Source: Pandoraea pnomenusa (GTDB taxonomy: Bacteria > Pseudomonadota > Gammaproteobacteria > Burkholderiales > Burkholderiaceae). From it: 64,000 bases of DNA. The position numbers and the translations under genes are program-made. The notes under the pieces were generated by a model. That model searched no databases and was not told where the DNA came from. It saw only the letters and a list, made by a program, of their open reading frames with translations. Where the stretch lies: the NCBI RefSeq assembly GCF_000767615.3, contig NZ_CP009553.3:558001-622000 (forward strand), written 5' to 3'. The first letter of the stretch is position 1; each line of letters opens with the position of its first letter. Positions 10,025 to 19,146 of this stretch are shown in pieces.

Positions 10025-11206
10025 ATGACGGCCAATCCGCCGAAAGTCCCCAACCGCGCCATCGATCTGCCGCCATACGAGACAGTCGCGCTCGTGCTGC
10101 AGGGCGGCGGCGCGCTCGGGGCGTATCAGGCGGGGGTGTACGCGGGGCTGTCCGAAGCGGGCATCGCACCGAACTGGATCGCGGGCATTTCCATTGGGGC
10201 ACTCAATACCGCCGTCATTGCGGGCAATGCGCCCGAGCGGCGCGTGGCGCAGCTCGAAGCCTTCTGGCGAACGATTTGCGAGCCGGGGGTGTTCCCGCCG
10301 CTGCCCGCGCCGCTCGAGGCCGCCATCCTCAATGGCCCCGAGTCCGGGCGCATCGCCTACAGCGCCTGGCAGGCGTGGCGTGCGCTGATCGAAGGCCAGA
10401 AGGGATTCTTCACGCCGCGTTGGCCGCAGCCGCTGCCCACCGCCATGGGCGACCCGGCCCATGCGAGTTACTACGATACGTCCGCGCTACGCAGCACCCT
10501 GGAGCGTTTCGTCGACTTCGACCGGATCAATTCGCGAGAGATTCGCGTGTCGGTGGGCGCCGTCAACGTCCATACGGGCAACTTCGTCTATTTCGACAAC
10601 ACGCGGGAAGTGCTGCGGCCGGAGCACTTCATGGCGTCCGGCGCGCTGCCGCCCGGTTTTCCGGCGGTGGAGATCGACGGTCAGTATTTCTGGGACGGCG
10701 GTCTGGTCTCGAACACGCCGCTGTCCGAAGTGCTCGGCACGTCGCCGCGTCGCGATACGCTCGCGTTCCAGGTCGATTTGTGGAGCGCTCGCGGACCGCT
10801 CCCCGACAATCTGAACGATGTGGCGGATCGGCAAAAGGACATCCAGTTCTCGAGCAGGACGCGCCTGGTGACCGACAATCTGCAGCGTGCACAACATTTT
10901 CGGCGCGTGCTGCGCGAGGTGCTCGAGCGCGTGCCGGCCGAGGTGCGTGCACGCGACCCATGGTGTCACGCGGCCGAGGAGATTGCGTGCAGCAAGCGAT
11001 ACAACGTGGTGCAGCTCATTTATCGCAACAAGGAGTACGAGGGACACTACAAGGACTATCAGTTCGGCCTGGCCACCATGCTCGATCACTGGGCGAGCGG
11101 GCTGGACGACGTGCGACGCACGCTCTCGCATCCCGAGTGGCTGGCCATGCCCGGCGAGTCCACCGGCTTCGTCACGCACGACATCCATCGCCACGAAGTG
11201 GTCTGA
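10025..11206 (+). CDS. Patatin-like phospholipase with C-terminal DUF3734-type region
   Basis: A 393-aa serine lipase of the patatin type. The oxyanion motif G-G-G-A-L-G-A-Y-Q (about residues 24-32), nucleophile elbow G-I-S-I-G (about 54-58) and dyad Asp in D-G-G (about residue 222) are all present, so a Ser-Asp dyad is intact. The C-terminal 150 residues, with the conserved YNVVQLIYRNK-like and H-Y-K-D-Y-Q-F segments, match the extension (DUF3734) seen in relatives near bdhA. AGGAG precedes the ATG at 10025. It is probably cytoplasmic or membrane-peripheral, acting on lipids or short-chain esters, and lies in the same transcription direction as bdhA. Confidence 0.88.
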   Translation: MTANPPKVPNRAIDLPPYETVALVLQGGGALGAYQAGVYAGLSEAGIAPNWIAGISIGALNTAVIAGNAPERRVAQLEAFWRTICEPGVFPPLPAPLEAAILNGPESGRIAYSAWQAWRALIEGQKGFFTPRWPQPLPTAMGDPAHASYYDTSALRSTLERFVDFDRINSREIRVSVGAVNVHTGNFVYFDNTREVLRPEHFMASGALPPGFPAVEIDGQYFWDGGLVSNTPLSEVLGTSPRRDTLAFQVDLWSARGPLPDNLNDVADRQKDIQFSSRTRLVTDNLQRAQHFRRVLREVLERVPAEVRARDPWCHAAEEIACSKRYNVVQLIYRNKEYEGHYKDYQFGLATMLDHWASGLDDVRRTLSHPEWLAMPGESTGFVTHDIHRHEVV

Positions 11207-11226
11207 CGCGGTCGCGTCACGTTTCG

Positions 11227-11256
11227 GCCGTCAGCCGCCGTCAGCCGCCGTCAGCC
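11227..11256. repeat. Three perfect tandem copies of a 10-bp unit
   Basis: GCCGTCAGCC is repeated three times head to tail, followed by a degenerate fourth copy, between the patatin gene and the convergent triple-CheW gene. It is most likely a slippage product. Confidence 0.9.
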
Positions 11257-11365
11257 GCCCTCATCCGATTCCCCGACATACCACCCCTGCGGCGTGCCCC
11301 CCGACACGCCGCAGGGCCCTGCGACCGGCGCTCGCGAATCGCCGGCACTTCAATGAACCGTCTCC

Positions 11366-13210
11366 TCACTGCGCCAATGCCGCCTCCAGTCGCAGCTTCA
11401 GCGGTTGCAGGTCGAGGAGCATGGCCGTGCGCGCCGAGCCGTCGGCGGCGGGCAGCTCCACGGCTTCGCGCATGTCGTTGCGCATCTCGTTCGTCGCGCG
11501 CCCGAGCAGCAAGGCAGGGACGGGCAACTTGTCGGCTTCATCGAGTGTGACGATGTTCTCGATGGCGTCGACGAGCAGCCCGAACTTGTCGTGGCCATGT
11601 TCGATGACGAGGATCTTGCGCGTGTGCGCGTCGTCGTGCGGCGGCATGCCGTAGAGCGCGCGCAGGTCGACGATGGTGATGAGTTCGCGGCGCAGGTTGA
11701 GCATGCCGCGCACGAACGACGGCGCGCCGGGCGCGGGCATGACATCGGGCGAGTCGTGGATGATCTCGCGCAACTGGTCGAGTCGCACCGCGAGCATGTG
11801 CTGAAGTCGGAACGATACGTAGGCGTGCCGTGAACCGCGCGACGACTTCGCTGTCCGCCATGCCCCGTCGGCCGACCCGGCGCGCTGCGCGCCTGGCGCT
11901 TCACGGTACAGCTCCCGATGGCCGCGTGTGAGCTCGATCACCTGCGCATGCGTGAACAGTTCGTCGGCGTTGAGCAGCACGATGTCGTCGGCCGACTCGC
12001 GGGCGATGCAGCCCGAAAAGAGCTGGGCGTGCGAGGCGCTGAACGAGGGCATCGCGAGCAGTTCGTCGGCGTAGTATGTGACGATGCTGTCCACCGCATC
12101 CACGAGCAGGCCGAAATGCACGTCTTCCTGCTTGACGATCAGAATGCGACGCGGGTCGGACGGCGTGCCCACGGTCCCGGCGTCCGGGCGGTTGGCCTGC
12201 AAGCCGAGTAAATGGGCGAAGTCGACGACCGGAACCACGGTGCCGCGCAGGTTGAGCATGCCCACGCAGAACACACTCGCCAGCGCGGAGTTCTGGAGCT
12301 CCGGAATGCGGATGATCTCGCGAATGGCGCTCATCGGCAGCGCAAGGCGCGAGTGCTCGACCGTGAAGGACACGCATTGCAGCCGCTGACGTTGCAGCCG
12401 ACGCTGAGGCGCCGAGAGCGCCTGGCGGGCGAGCAACTGCGGCATGTTGCGGATGTGCACGAGCGCACCTGGCGAGAGAATCTGCAGGATGCGGTCGCCG
12501 TCGTCGAGCTTGATCGCGCCGGCGACGACCTGAGGTGCCGTGTGCGACGGCGCGTACTCGAAACCGGTGCGCTGCGAGGCGCGCACACGCAGGATCTCGC
12601 TCGTCGCGTCGAACAACAGGCCCACGCGCACGCCGTCGACGTCGACGATCGCGATCTTGCCGTGCACGGCCCGCATTGTGGGCAACGCCTGTAGCTCATG
12701 CGACCCTTGCGACGCATGCGCTGCGTGCGCCTGCGGTTCGGCGTCGGGCGCGCAAGGGACCATGTCCAGCAGGGGCTTGAGATCGACGATGGGAATCAGC
12801 GTGCCGCGCAAATTGAACAGCCCGAGCAGGAACGATGGCGAGAGCGGTACCGGGGTGACACGCTCGGGGTAGTTCACCACCTCCTGCAGGGCGGCGATCG
12901 GGAGCGCGAATTCCACATCGCCCAAATGGAACGAGCCGAAGACTTCGACGTCGTCGGACGTTGCCTTGCGCGATGCCGGCGTTTCGATGGCGGGCGCGGT
13001 GGGAGCGATGGAGGCGGCCGAGTCGATGCTCATGTGCGGCGCGGCGGGCGTCACCGGTGCCTCGGCGGCGATGCCTGCGCGAGGCGCACCGCGGTAAGCG
13101 CCATAGCCTTCGTAAAGCGAGACGGCGGGCGGCACGGTCGAGGGCAGGACTGAGGGGCCGGTCACGGCGTCGCGAGACAGAAACGGAAATCCCGGTGTGC
13201 GTGCGTTCAT
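11366..13210 (-). CDS. Triple CheW-domain chemotaxis coupling protein
   Basis: A 614-aa soluble protein with three consecutive CheW/SH3-like domains (about residues 88-270, 278-430 and 470-612). Each carries the recurring core L-P-I/M-x-x-I/L-x-E-V/I-I/V and G-L/M-x-N-L-R-G/R-x-x-I/V-x-I/V-V-D. CheW domains couple chemoreceptors to the kinase CheA; three in one chain could bridge several receptors or compete with normal CheW. The first 85 residues are Ala/Pro-rich and probably disordered. The start at 13210 overlaps the cheD stop by 4 bases, implying translational coupling. It is the last gene of the receptor-cheR-cheD-cheW operon; no cheA, cheB or cheY is present. Confidence 0.9.
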   Translation of the reverse strand: MNARTPGFPFLSRDAVTGPSVLPSTVPPAVSLYEGYGAYRGAPRAGIAAEAPVTPAAPHMSIDSAASIAPTAPAIETPASRKATSDDVEVFGSFHLGDVEFALPIAALQEVVNYPERVTPVPLSPSFLLGLFNLRGTLIPIVDLKPLLDMVPCAPDAEPQAHAAHASQGSHELQALPTMRAVHGKIAIVDVDGVRVGLLFDATSEILRVRASQRTGFEYAPSHTAPQVVAGAIKLDDGDRILQILSPGALVHIRNMPQLLARQALSAPQRRLQRQRLQCVSFTVEHSRLALPMSAIREIIRIPELQNSALASVFCVGMLNLRGTVVPVVDFAHLLGLQANRPDAGTVGTPSDPRRILIVKQEDVHFGLLVDAVDSIVTYYADELLAMPSFSASHAQLFSGCIARESADDIVLLNADELFTHAQVIELTRGHRELYREAPGAQRAGSADGAWRTAKSSRGSRHAYVSFRLQHMLAVRLDQLREIIHDSPDVMPAPGAPSFVRGMLNLRRELITIVDLRALYGMPPHDDAHTRKILVIEHGHDKFGLLVDAIENIVTLDEADKLPVPALLLGRATNEMRNDMREAVELPAADGSARTAMLLDLQPLKLRLEAALAQ

Positions 13211-13734
13211 GATTCGCCTTCCACGAGTCGGAGCGCCGGGCGGCGAGGCACCGCCGCGCTGCCGTTCGAGCCGATCGCGCGCACGTGAAAGGCGTGATGC
13301 GCGCAATCGATCGTCAATTGCCGCCCCACTTCGCCGCCGACTTCGACATGAATGATGGGGATGCCCGTTGCGGCGATCAGCGCCTGCGCCATCCTGGCGT
13401 TAGCCACGCCGATCAGGCCATGCCTGGCGGGCGGCTGGTGCGGCATCATGTTGCCGCCCCCGGCGATCACGGCTTCGATCTCGCTGCGGCGCGCGCCGTC
13501 GGCTTTCATCAGCGCGAGCAGCGACGGGACGGCTTGCGTGACGTACTTGGCGCCGATCGCGAGCGTGGGCGTCGGCGCTTCCGGCAGGAGGCAGTGCGCC
13601 AGGCCATACAGGCCTCGCGCGCGCCATAGCAGACCGATACCGACGCACGAGCCGAGGATGGCGCGCAGCACATCTTCGCCGCGCCCGATACGCACCTCGC
13701 CCATCAACACCTGAATATCATGCGACGACCCCAT
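13207..13734 (-). CDS. cheD: Chemoreceptor glutamine deamidase CheD
   Basis: 175 aa, normal CheD length. The catalytic Cys (C30 in L-G-S-C-V-G) and His (H47 in A-H-C-L-L-P) are both present, as is the family G-G-G-N-M motif (about residues 93-97). CheD deamidates receptor glutamines and in some bacteria interacts with CheC/CheY. Its 5' end overlaps cheR by 17 bp and its stop overlaps the triple-CheW start by 4 bp. Confidence 0.94.
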   Translation of the reverse strand: MGSSHDIQVLMGEVRIGRGEDVLRAILGSCVGIGLLWRARGLYGLAHCLLPEAPTPTLAIGAKYVTQAVPSLLALMKADGARRSEIEAVIAGGGNMMPHQPPARHGLIGVANARMAQALIAATGIPIIHVEVGGEVGRQLTIDCAHHAFHVRAIGSNGSAAVPRRPALRLVEGES

Positions 13735-14560
13735 TCGGCGCCCCCTGATTCCGGTAAATGAGCGGTTGTTCGAACTGATAGCCTGTCGACAACCGCGCGA
13801 GCGACTCCGACTCCCCGACGACCAGCACGCCGTCAGCGGCGATGGTTCGTCGCACGTTCTCGAGAACGCGCTCCTGATCGCCTGTCTCGAAATAGATCAG
13901 CACGTTGCGCAGCATGACGAAATCGAACGCTTCGCGATACGACAGTCGTTGATACAGATTGTGTTCGGCGAACGTGACGTGCGCGCGCAACTCCGGCGCG
14001 ATCGCGAACCCGCCCTCGACCGGGCGGAAGTACTTCGCGAGCATCGCCGGGCGCTGTTGGCGCAGCGCGTCGATGCTGCGCCCGCCATAGGTACCCGCCA
14101 TGGCCGCGGCCAGCACCTGACTGGAGATGTCGGTCGCATGGATCTGGTACTGAAAGCCGGGGTGACGCGCACGGAATTCCTCGCAGAGCATGGCCGCCGA
14201 ATAAGCTTCTTCGCCGGACGACGCGGCGGCCGACCACATGCGCAACGTCCGTCCCGGGTGCGCCGCGTGCCAGCGCGGCAGGAAGTGCTGGGCGAAGTAG
14301 TCCCACACGCGTGGCGTGCGAAAGAACGTGGTCTCGTTGGTCGTGACCAGATTCACGAAGTTGCGGACTTCGTCGGGTGTGTTTTCCAGCAGCGCGAGAT
14401 AGTCGCGATAGCAGCGCAGCGAGAGCGTGCGCAGGCGTGGGCGCAGGCGGCCTTGCAGCATCGTCCACTTCTTCTCGTTCATCGAGATGCCGGTGTGCCG
14501 GTGCACGGCGCGCAAGAGCGCCTGCTGCGTACCGGGATCGGCGTCGGCTTCGATTTCCAT
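13718..14560 (-). CDS. cheR: Chemotaxis protein methyltransferase CheR
   Basis: 280 aa. The N-terminal helical domain (about 1-75) precedes a SAM-binding methyltransferase domain with N-E-T-T-F-F-R (about 85-91), W-S-A-A-A-S-S-G-E-E (about 118-127, motif I) and F-D-F-V-M-L-R-N-V-L-I-Y-F (about 208-220). CheR methylates receptor glutamates. The start at 14560 is preferred over one 14 codons upstream because it gives the usual N-terminus. It follows the receptor gene by 110 bp. No methylesterase CheB is in the locus, so demethylation must come from elsewhere. Confidence 0.95.
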   Translation of the reverse strand: MEIEADADPGTQQALLRAVHRHTGISMNEKKWTMLQGRLRPRLRTLSLRCYRDYLALLENTPDEVRNFVNLVTTNETTFFRTPRVWDYFAQHFLPRWHAAHPGRTLRMWSAAASSGEEAYSAAMLCEEFRARHPGFQYQIHATDISSQVLAAAMAGTYGGRSIDALRQQRPAMLAKYFRPVEGGFAIAPELRAHVTFAEHNLYQRLSYREAFDFVMLRNVLIYFETGDQERVLENVRRTIAADGVLVVGESESLARLSTGYQFEQPLIYRNQGAPNGVVA

Positions 14561-14670
14561 GGCGTGCCTCCGGGTGGATGTGAGATCCGGCGCGCTTCGC
14601 AATCACGCGCCAGGCAGATGCAGGCCGCGGCATGGCGTATGCCGGATGGCGGCCGAATGGCGCTTGACGC

Positions 14671-16368
14671 TTACACCTTGAACCGCGACACCGTCCGGTC
14701 GAGCTCCTGTGCTCCCTGATTGAGGCCAGTCGTCGCCTGAGCGATGGTCTCGCAGGCGGCGGCGGACTTCTCCGTTTCCTCGGCGACGTGCTGAATCGCG
14801 AGGCTGACTTCGCGCGCGGCCACGAGCTGTTCGTCGGCCGCGCAAGAAATCTCGGAGATCGCCTGCGTGGTGCGGGACACGCCACCCACGATCTTCTCGA
14901 AGGCTTCGCCCGCCTGGCGCGACACCTCGCTGCCCTGGGCCACGCGCTTGGTGGACTCGTTGATCAGCTTGGAAATCTCTTTGGTCGCCTGCGACGAGCG
15001 CTCGGCGAGCTTGCGGACTTCGTCGGCCACCACCGAGAAGCCCAGGCCGTGTTCGCCTGCGCGCGCCGCCTCGATGGCCGCGTTGAACGCGAGCAGATTG
15101 GTCTGCCCGGCAATCTCGCCGATGACTTTCACGATCTCGCCGATGTCCTCCGAGGACTTGTTGATCAGTTCCATCGCCTCGACAGAGCGGGCGATGGCGC
15201 GCGCGCCGGTCTCGGCTTCCTGCTGCGTGGACTTGGCGAGCTGATCGGCGCCCTTGGTGTTGTCGGCGATCGAGTTGATCGACGCCGTCAGTTCCTCGAT
15301 CGACGCATTCATCTCTTCGACCGTCGCGCCGAGTGCCTGAGCCCCGGTCGCCACTGTGTTGGCGCGCTCGGCGATGTCATGCGATGCGCCGGAGAATTCG
15401 CCGGCCGAATTGACGACCTTGCCGATCACGCCGCGCAGGTCGTCCATCATGTGCCGGATGCCGTCGGCCAACTGATCGATCGGGTCGGTGCCCGCAACGG
15501 CGATTTCGCCCGTCAGGTCGCCGGCGGCCGCTCGATTGACGGTGTCGAGCAGCTGCGCGACCTTGCGCTGATCGTCTTCCGCGCGCCGCTTCACGCTGGC
15601 TTCGAGTTCGACCTGCTGGGTAATGTCGGTGGCGAATTTCACCACCTTGTAAGGGCGGCCGTTCGCGTCGAGGATCGGGTTGTAAGTCGCCTGAATCCAG
15701 ACTTCGCGAGCGCCGCGCCCGAGCCGCTTGTAGCGTCCCGCATCGAACTCCCCGCGATTGAGCTTGGCCCAGAAATCCTGGTATGCGGGCGAGGCGACGT
15801 AATCCGGTTCGCAGAACATGCGATGGTGCTGGCCGCGAATGTCGTCGAGCGAGTAGCCGAGCGTTTTCAGGAAGTTGTCGTTGGCCGTGATGACCGTGCC
15901 GTCGAGATTGAATTCGATCACCGCCTGCGCGAGGTCCATGGCCCTGACCTTGCTCTCGAATTCCGCCTGACGGCCGCGCTCTTCGGTAATGTCGGTCGCG
16001 AACTTGATGACCTTGTAGGGCGTGCCGTTGGCATCGAGCACCGGGTTGTATGAAGCGCGAATCCACACCTCGCGCCCACCTTTGCCGATGCGCTTGTATT
16101 CGCCACTGTCGAACTCGCCGTTGCCGAGCTTGGCCCAGAACGCCTGATAGGCAGGCGATGCCGCATAGGCCGGTTCGCAAAACATGCGGTGATGCTGCCC
16201 CTGGATCTCGTCGAGCCGGTAGCCCACGGTCCGGAGAAAATTCTCGTTGGCATGCAGGATGCGGCCCTGCAGATCGAATTCGATAACGGCCTGCACCCGA
16301 TTGAGCGCTGCGCTGACGGCCTGCAGTTCCTGTTGCTCCATCTGGAGTTCAGGCGTGGCGATTTCCAT
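14671..16368 (-). CDS. Soluble PAS-PAS methyl-accepting chemotaxis protein
   Basis: A 565-aa receptor without any transmembrane segment. Two very similar PAS domains (about 15-130 and 138-252), each with F-C-E-P, E-V-W-I-x-A and K-F-A-T-D-I-T, are followed by a HAMP-like linker (about 270-320) and an MCP signalling domain with the canonical hairpin tip [22 protein letters not shown] (about 440-461). The arrangement resembles the cytoplasmic sensor BdlA, which links PAS input to biofilm dispersal; that is analogy only. The PAS domains could bind haem, FAD or a small molecule. First gene of the chemotaxis operon. Confidence 0.92.
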   Translation of the reverse strand: MEIATPELQMEQQELQAVSAALNRVQAVIEFDLQGRILHANENFLRTVGYRLDEIQGQHHRMFCEPAYAASPAYQAFWAKLGNGEFDSGEYKRIGKGGREVWIRASYNPVLDANGTPYKVIKFATDITEERGRQAEFESKVRAMDLAQAVIEFNLDGTVITANDNFLKTLGYSLDDIRGQHHRMFCEPDYVASPAYQDFWAKLNRGEFDAGRYKRLGRGAREVWIQATYNPILDANGRPYKVVKFATDITQQVELEASVKRRAEDDQRKVAQLLDTVNRAAAGDLTGEIAVAGTDPIDQLADGIRHMMDDLRGVIGKVVNSAGEFSGASHDIAERANTVATGAQALGATVEEMNASIEELTASINSIADNTKGADQLAKSTQQEAETGARAIARSVEAMELINKSSEDIGEIVKVIGEIAGQTNLLAFNAAIEAARAGEHGLGFSVVADEVRKLAERSSQATKEISKLINESTKRVAQGSEVSRQAGEAFEKIVGGVSRTTQAISEISCAADEQLVAAREVSLAIQHVAEETEKSAAACETIAQATTGLNQGAQELDRTVSRFKV

Positions 16369-17063
16369 GACTTTCCCCCTTGATACGCTTGCCCCGGCGC
16401 GTGTCGTGCGACCGTCACGAAAGAAAACCTGCGCACACCGGCCCCCGAAACGCAGTCCTCTATAGACGCGATTACGACAGTGCGAAAGTCAACTTGAGAT
16501 CAGTGCGTACCCGAATGTGGTTTTTCGCCCGAACCCGGGTAACACCGTGAAAGCCGCGCGTAACAAGGCTTTAAAGATAAATGAACCACGCGTGAAGTCG
16601 ACGCTGTTATAGCGTCAATACATTTCAAACGCTCAAATGAAATGAAATCCGCACGCAAACGGTGCAGGAATCGGTCGCGACCCGATGTCGGAATTCATCT
16701 CGACATTGAATCGGAAGGAGGGAGAAAAAGACCTCCTCCCGCGTTGGCGACGGGAGGAGGCGTGTACGCAAAGTCGCACTCTTCGGGGCAATTGAAAGGG
16801 CGACGTCGTTGACGACGCAAGCCGCGTGCCAGATGCGCGGACGTTGCCAACCCGCGTCGTTGCTGGCCTCGCCGGTGATACATGCGCGCATGTTACGGCC
16901 ACGGGCGATCGACGTTACGTAACAAAGTGCGACACATGCCTCGTTTGGCAACCTTCGCTTACACGGCTTACAGACGCGTGATGGGCTTCGCGCGGGGGCG
17001 GCGATATAAAGAAAGCGAACGAATTCACGTTCCCGATTCGCGTCCTCTCTCAGGAGTCAGATC
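16369..17063. other. 695-bp intergenic region with orphan terminator
   Basis: No supportable protein gene. It contains a small dyad GACGCT/AGCGTC (16600-16616), the minus-strand terminator at 16724-16760, a perfect 10-bp palindrome GTTACGTAAC (16914-16923), and a TATAAA box (17005-17010) about 55 bp before the small lipoprotein gene. It should hold the promoter of the chemotaxis operon and probably an unannotated short transcript. Confidence 0.5.
16724..16760 (-). terminator. Orphan intrinsic terminator, minus strand
   Basis: A 10-bp perfect stem CCTCCTCCCG / CGGGAGGAGG (arms 16732-16741 and 16751-16760, 9-nt loop) followed on the minus strand by TCTTTTTC. No minus-strand gene lies upstream of it within the 300 bp before the next (plus-strand) gene, so it probably ends a small RNA or very short mRNA. 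Confidence 0.75.
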
Positions 17064-17177
17064 ATGAAATTGCTTGTCGCCGCCTTGCTCGCCGCCACGC
17101 TCGCCGGCTGCGTCGTTGTTCCCGCGCGCCCCTATTACGGTGGATATTACGGACATCCGTGCTGTTATCGCTATTGA
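17064..17177 (+). CDS. Very small lipoprotein (37 aa)
   Basis: A 37-codon gene beginning MKLLVAALLAATLAGC, a complete lipoprotein signal peptide with lipobox L-A-G-C at residues 13-16, leaving a mature peptide of about 22 residues rich in Tyr/Gly/Pro (YYGGYYGH) with a C-C pair near the end. CAGGAG lies 7 bp before the ATG, a TATAAA box lies further upstream and a strong terminator follows, so it has all the parts of an independent expressed gene. The function is unknown; such tiny Gly/Tyr lipoproteins are common in Burkholderiales but uncharacterised. Confidence 0.8.
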   Translation: MKLLVAALLAATLAGCVVVPARPYYGGYYGHPCCYRY

Positions 17178-17269
17178 TTGGCAATGCGAGTGAGCAGTGA
17201 AATCGGCGGCGTCATCGAATCTTGAATGATGCGGTATGCGAGCTGCTGATGAATGGCACGCAATTCATG

Positions 17270-17310
17270 AAAAAAGCCCCGCGGGTTGGCTCCCTGCGGG
17301 GCTTTATTTT
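17270..17310. terminator. Bidirectional intrinsic terminator
   Basis: A 10-bp stem AAAGCCCCGC / GCGGGGCTTT (17273-17282 / 17296-17305) flanked by A-run on the left and TTTATTTT on the right. It serves the small lipoprotein gene on the plus strand and the PXPV-repeat gene on the minus strand. Three near-copies of a CGGGCTC motif follow at 17316-17343. Confidence 0.88.
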
Positions 17311-17340
17311 CGACTCGGGCTCAGTCGGGCTCGGTCGGGC

Positions 17341-17661
17341 TCAGCGGCGATGGTCCCAGCCGCGTCCGTGGCCGTAATCGCGACGATCCCAGCCGCCGTG
17401 ATGACGCCAGTGTCCCGGCGGTGGGCCGCGCCAATAACGCGGCGGCGGGCCATAGTAGACGGGCGGCGGCGGGGCCACCATCATCGGCGCCGGTGCCGCA
17501 TAGACGGGCGGCGGCGCGTAGACCGGGCCCGGTGCGATGATGGCCGGGCCGGGGATGCCGATGTTGACCGAGACGTCGGTGCGCGCGAAGGCGCTGCCCG
17601 AGATGAGCGTCGCGGCCATTCCCGTGGCAGTTGCCGTCATGATCCAGAATTTGCCTTGCAT
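17341..17661 (-). CDS. Exported PXPV-repeat protein
   Basis: A 106-aa secreted protein. Residues 1-26 form a signal peptide ending A-F-A. The mature part is dominated by Pro-x-Pro-Val repeats (PGPVYAPPPVYAAP) and a His/Arg/Gly-rich tail (HWRHHGGWDRRDYGHGRGW). It matches the PXPV-repeat family of Burkholderiales, of unknown function. The Arg/His tail could bind metal or polyanions. Single gene ending at the shared terminator. Confidence 0.8.
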   Translation of the reverse strand: MQGKFWIMTATATGMAATLISGSAFARTDVSVNIGIPGPAIIAPGPVYAPPPVYAAPAPMMVAPPPPVYYGPPPRYWRGPPPGHWRHHGGWDRRDYGHGRGWDHRR

Positions 17662-17934
17662 CTGATCTCCTTGTCATCCGCGCTTCGCCGGGCATCGCCG
17701 CGATGCGATGCGCTGCGAAGCGCGATCCGTGAACGTGATTTTACGGATCGCGTGCGCGCACCGGTGCTACGGTCGCACTACAGATGTAACAAGGCGTAAG
17801 GAAGCGCTGGACCCACGTCACCAGGACAGCGGGCGAGGCACGATGCGGCGGCAGGGCACCCCTGCGATTCGGCCGACGAATCGGTTACCCCATGGGCCTG
17901 CGGGGCACCGCTGGGTGAGGGCCGCGCCCCGACG

Positions 17935-18228
17935 TCAGCGCCGATCGTGGTCGCGCGGCGCGAGAAAGCTGGCGGGGCGTTGTCCCCGGCGCGCCGATGT
18001 CGCGAAGTACGACGGACGCCGCAGGTCCTGCGTGTCGTGTGGCGAGCGCCAGTAAGGGGTGCGTGGTGCGCCGAGCAGATCGCCCGGCCTGTGTGGCGAG
18101 AGCGGAGGCACCGAAGCGGGCCATGCGACCTGACGCCAACGGGCGCCGGCGGGCACGACGAGGACCAGCATGACGAATACCAGCGTTACAACGGCGTAGA
18201 CGGCGAGGGGCGAGAGGGCGGTCTCCAT
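17935..18228 (-). CDS. Hypothetical small single-pass membrane protein
   Basis: A 97-aa frame with one hydrophobic helix at residues about 8-27 (AVYAVVTLVFVMLVLVV) and a basic, Pro/Arg-rich soluble tail. CGGAG lies 7 bp before the ATG. No family is recognised. Flanking gaps (17662-17934 and 18229-18509) show no gene; an overlapping longer frame on the same strand has no credible start. Confidence 0.5.
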   Translation of the reverse strand: METALSPLAVYAVVTLVFVMLVLVVPAGARWRQVAWPASVPPLSPHRPGDLLGAPRTPYWRSPHDTQDLRRPSYFATSARRGQRPASFLAPRDHDRR

Positions 18229-18344
18229 GACGAACTCCGGTCACCAACATGTCACACCACGGGGGAACGCGGCCTGGCGCGCAAAGTGTGGCGTTTCTAC
18301 TATAGTCCATGCGCTCCGAGTCGCATGACGTGCCGTTCGCCGTG

Positions 18345-18374
18345 GAACGGTCGAACGGTCGAACGGTCGAACGG
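18345..18374. repeat. 8-bp tandem repeat, 3.75 copies
   Basis: GAACGGTC is repeated three times plus a partial copy in the gap downstream of ubiX. It is non-coding and a likely slippage-prone tract. Confidence 0.9.
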
Positions 18375-18509
18375 CATGGCGATGGCGATCACGTCTGTCT
18401 GCGCGATCCGAACGACATCACGCATGGCGCCATGCGTGCAGACTCCCGAGTCGGCGGCCGGGCAAGGGCAGGGCGCACTCGATACGCTGCAACGCCGGGT
18501 CGGTGCGAC

Positions 18510-19136
18510 TCAGGCTTCGGCGTCCTTGCCGAGGCCGTCCCAGCTGGTGGATACGGGCGGTGCGACGCCGAACAGGTCGATGATCCGATCGACGGTGTCG
18601 TCGACCATGGCGTCGATCGACTCGGGACGGTTGTAGAAGGCAGGCAGCGGTGGATAGACGATGCCGCCCATTTCCGTGACGGCCGTCATGTTGCGCAGAT
18701 GCGCGAGATTGAACGGCGTTTCGCGCACCATCAACACGAGGCGGCGGCGCTCCTTGAGCGTGACGTCGGCCGCGCGCGCGATCAGGTTGTCCGACAGGCC
18801 GTGCGCCACGCTGGCGAGCGTCTTCATCGAACAGGGCGCCACCACCATGCCCGCCGTGGCGAACGATCCGCTGGCGATGTTCGCCCCGATCTCGCGCACG
18901 CTGTGGTACTGATCGGCCAGCGCCTGCACGTCGGCGCGATCCATGCCGAGTTCGTGCCGCAGCGTGAGCCAGCCGGCGCCCGAGACGAGCAGATGTGTCT
19001 CGACTCCGCCCATGGCCCGCAGGCGCTGGAGCAGCCGCACACCGTAGATGGCCCCCGTCGCCCCCGTGATCGCCACGATCAGGCGCACGGGACGGCCGCC
19101 GTGCGCGGCGCGCGAGGCGCCTGTCGACACCGTCAT
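18510..19136 (-). CDS. ubiX: Flavin prenyltransferase UbiX
   Basis: 208 aa. The Rossmann-like flavoprotein starts with I-T-G-A-T-G-A-I-Y-G (about residues 23-32), with further UbiX motifs A-P-C-S-M-K-T (about 100-106), S-D-N-L-I-A-R-A-A-D-V and R-x-x-x-L-V-x-R-E-T-P. It makes prenylated FMN from FMN and dimethylallyl phosphate, the cofactor for UbiD-type decarboxylases in ubiquinone synthesis. It follows grxD by 10 bp and is the distal gene of the hemA-prfA-prmC-grxD-ubiX run. Confidence 0.95.
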   Translation of the reverse strand: MTVSTGASRAAHGGRPVRLIVAITGATGAIYGVRLLQRLRAMGGVETHLLVSGAGWLTLRHELGMDRADVQALADQYHSVREIGANIASGSFATAGMVVAPCSMKTLASVAHGLSDNLIARAADVTLKERRRLVLMVRETPFNLAHLRNMTAVTEMGGIVYPPLPAFYNRPESIDAMVDDTVDRIIDLFGVAPPVSTSWDGLGKDAEA

Positions 19137-19146
19137 CGAAGGTCGC

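Noticed and set aside
16625..16951. 108-codon minus-strand frame in the orphan-terminator gap
   Set aside because: It runs straight through the terminator hairpin and has no family resemblance; a small RNA is more likely than this protein.
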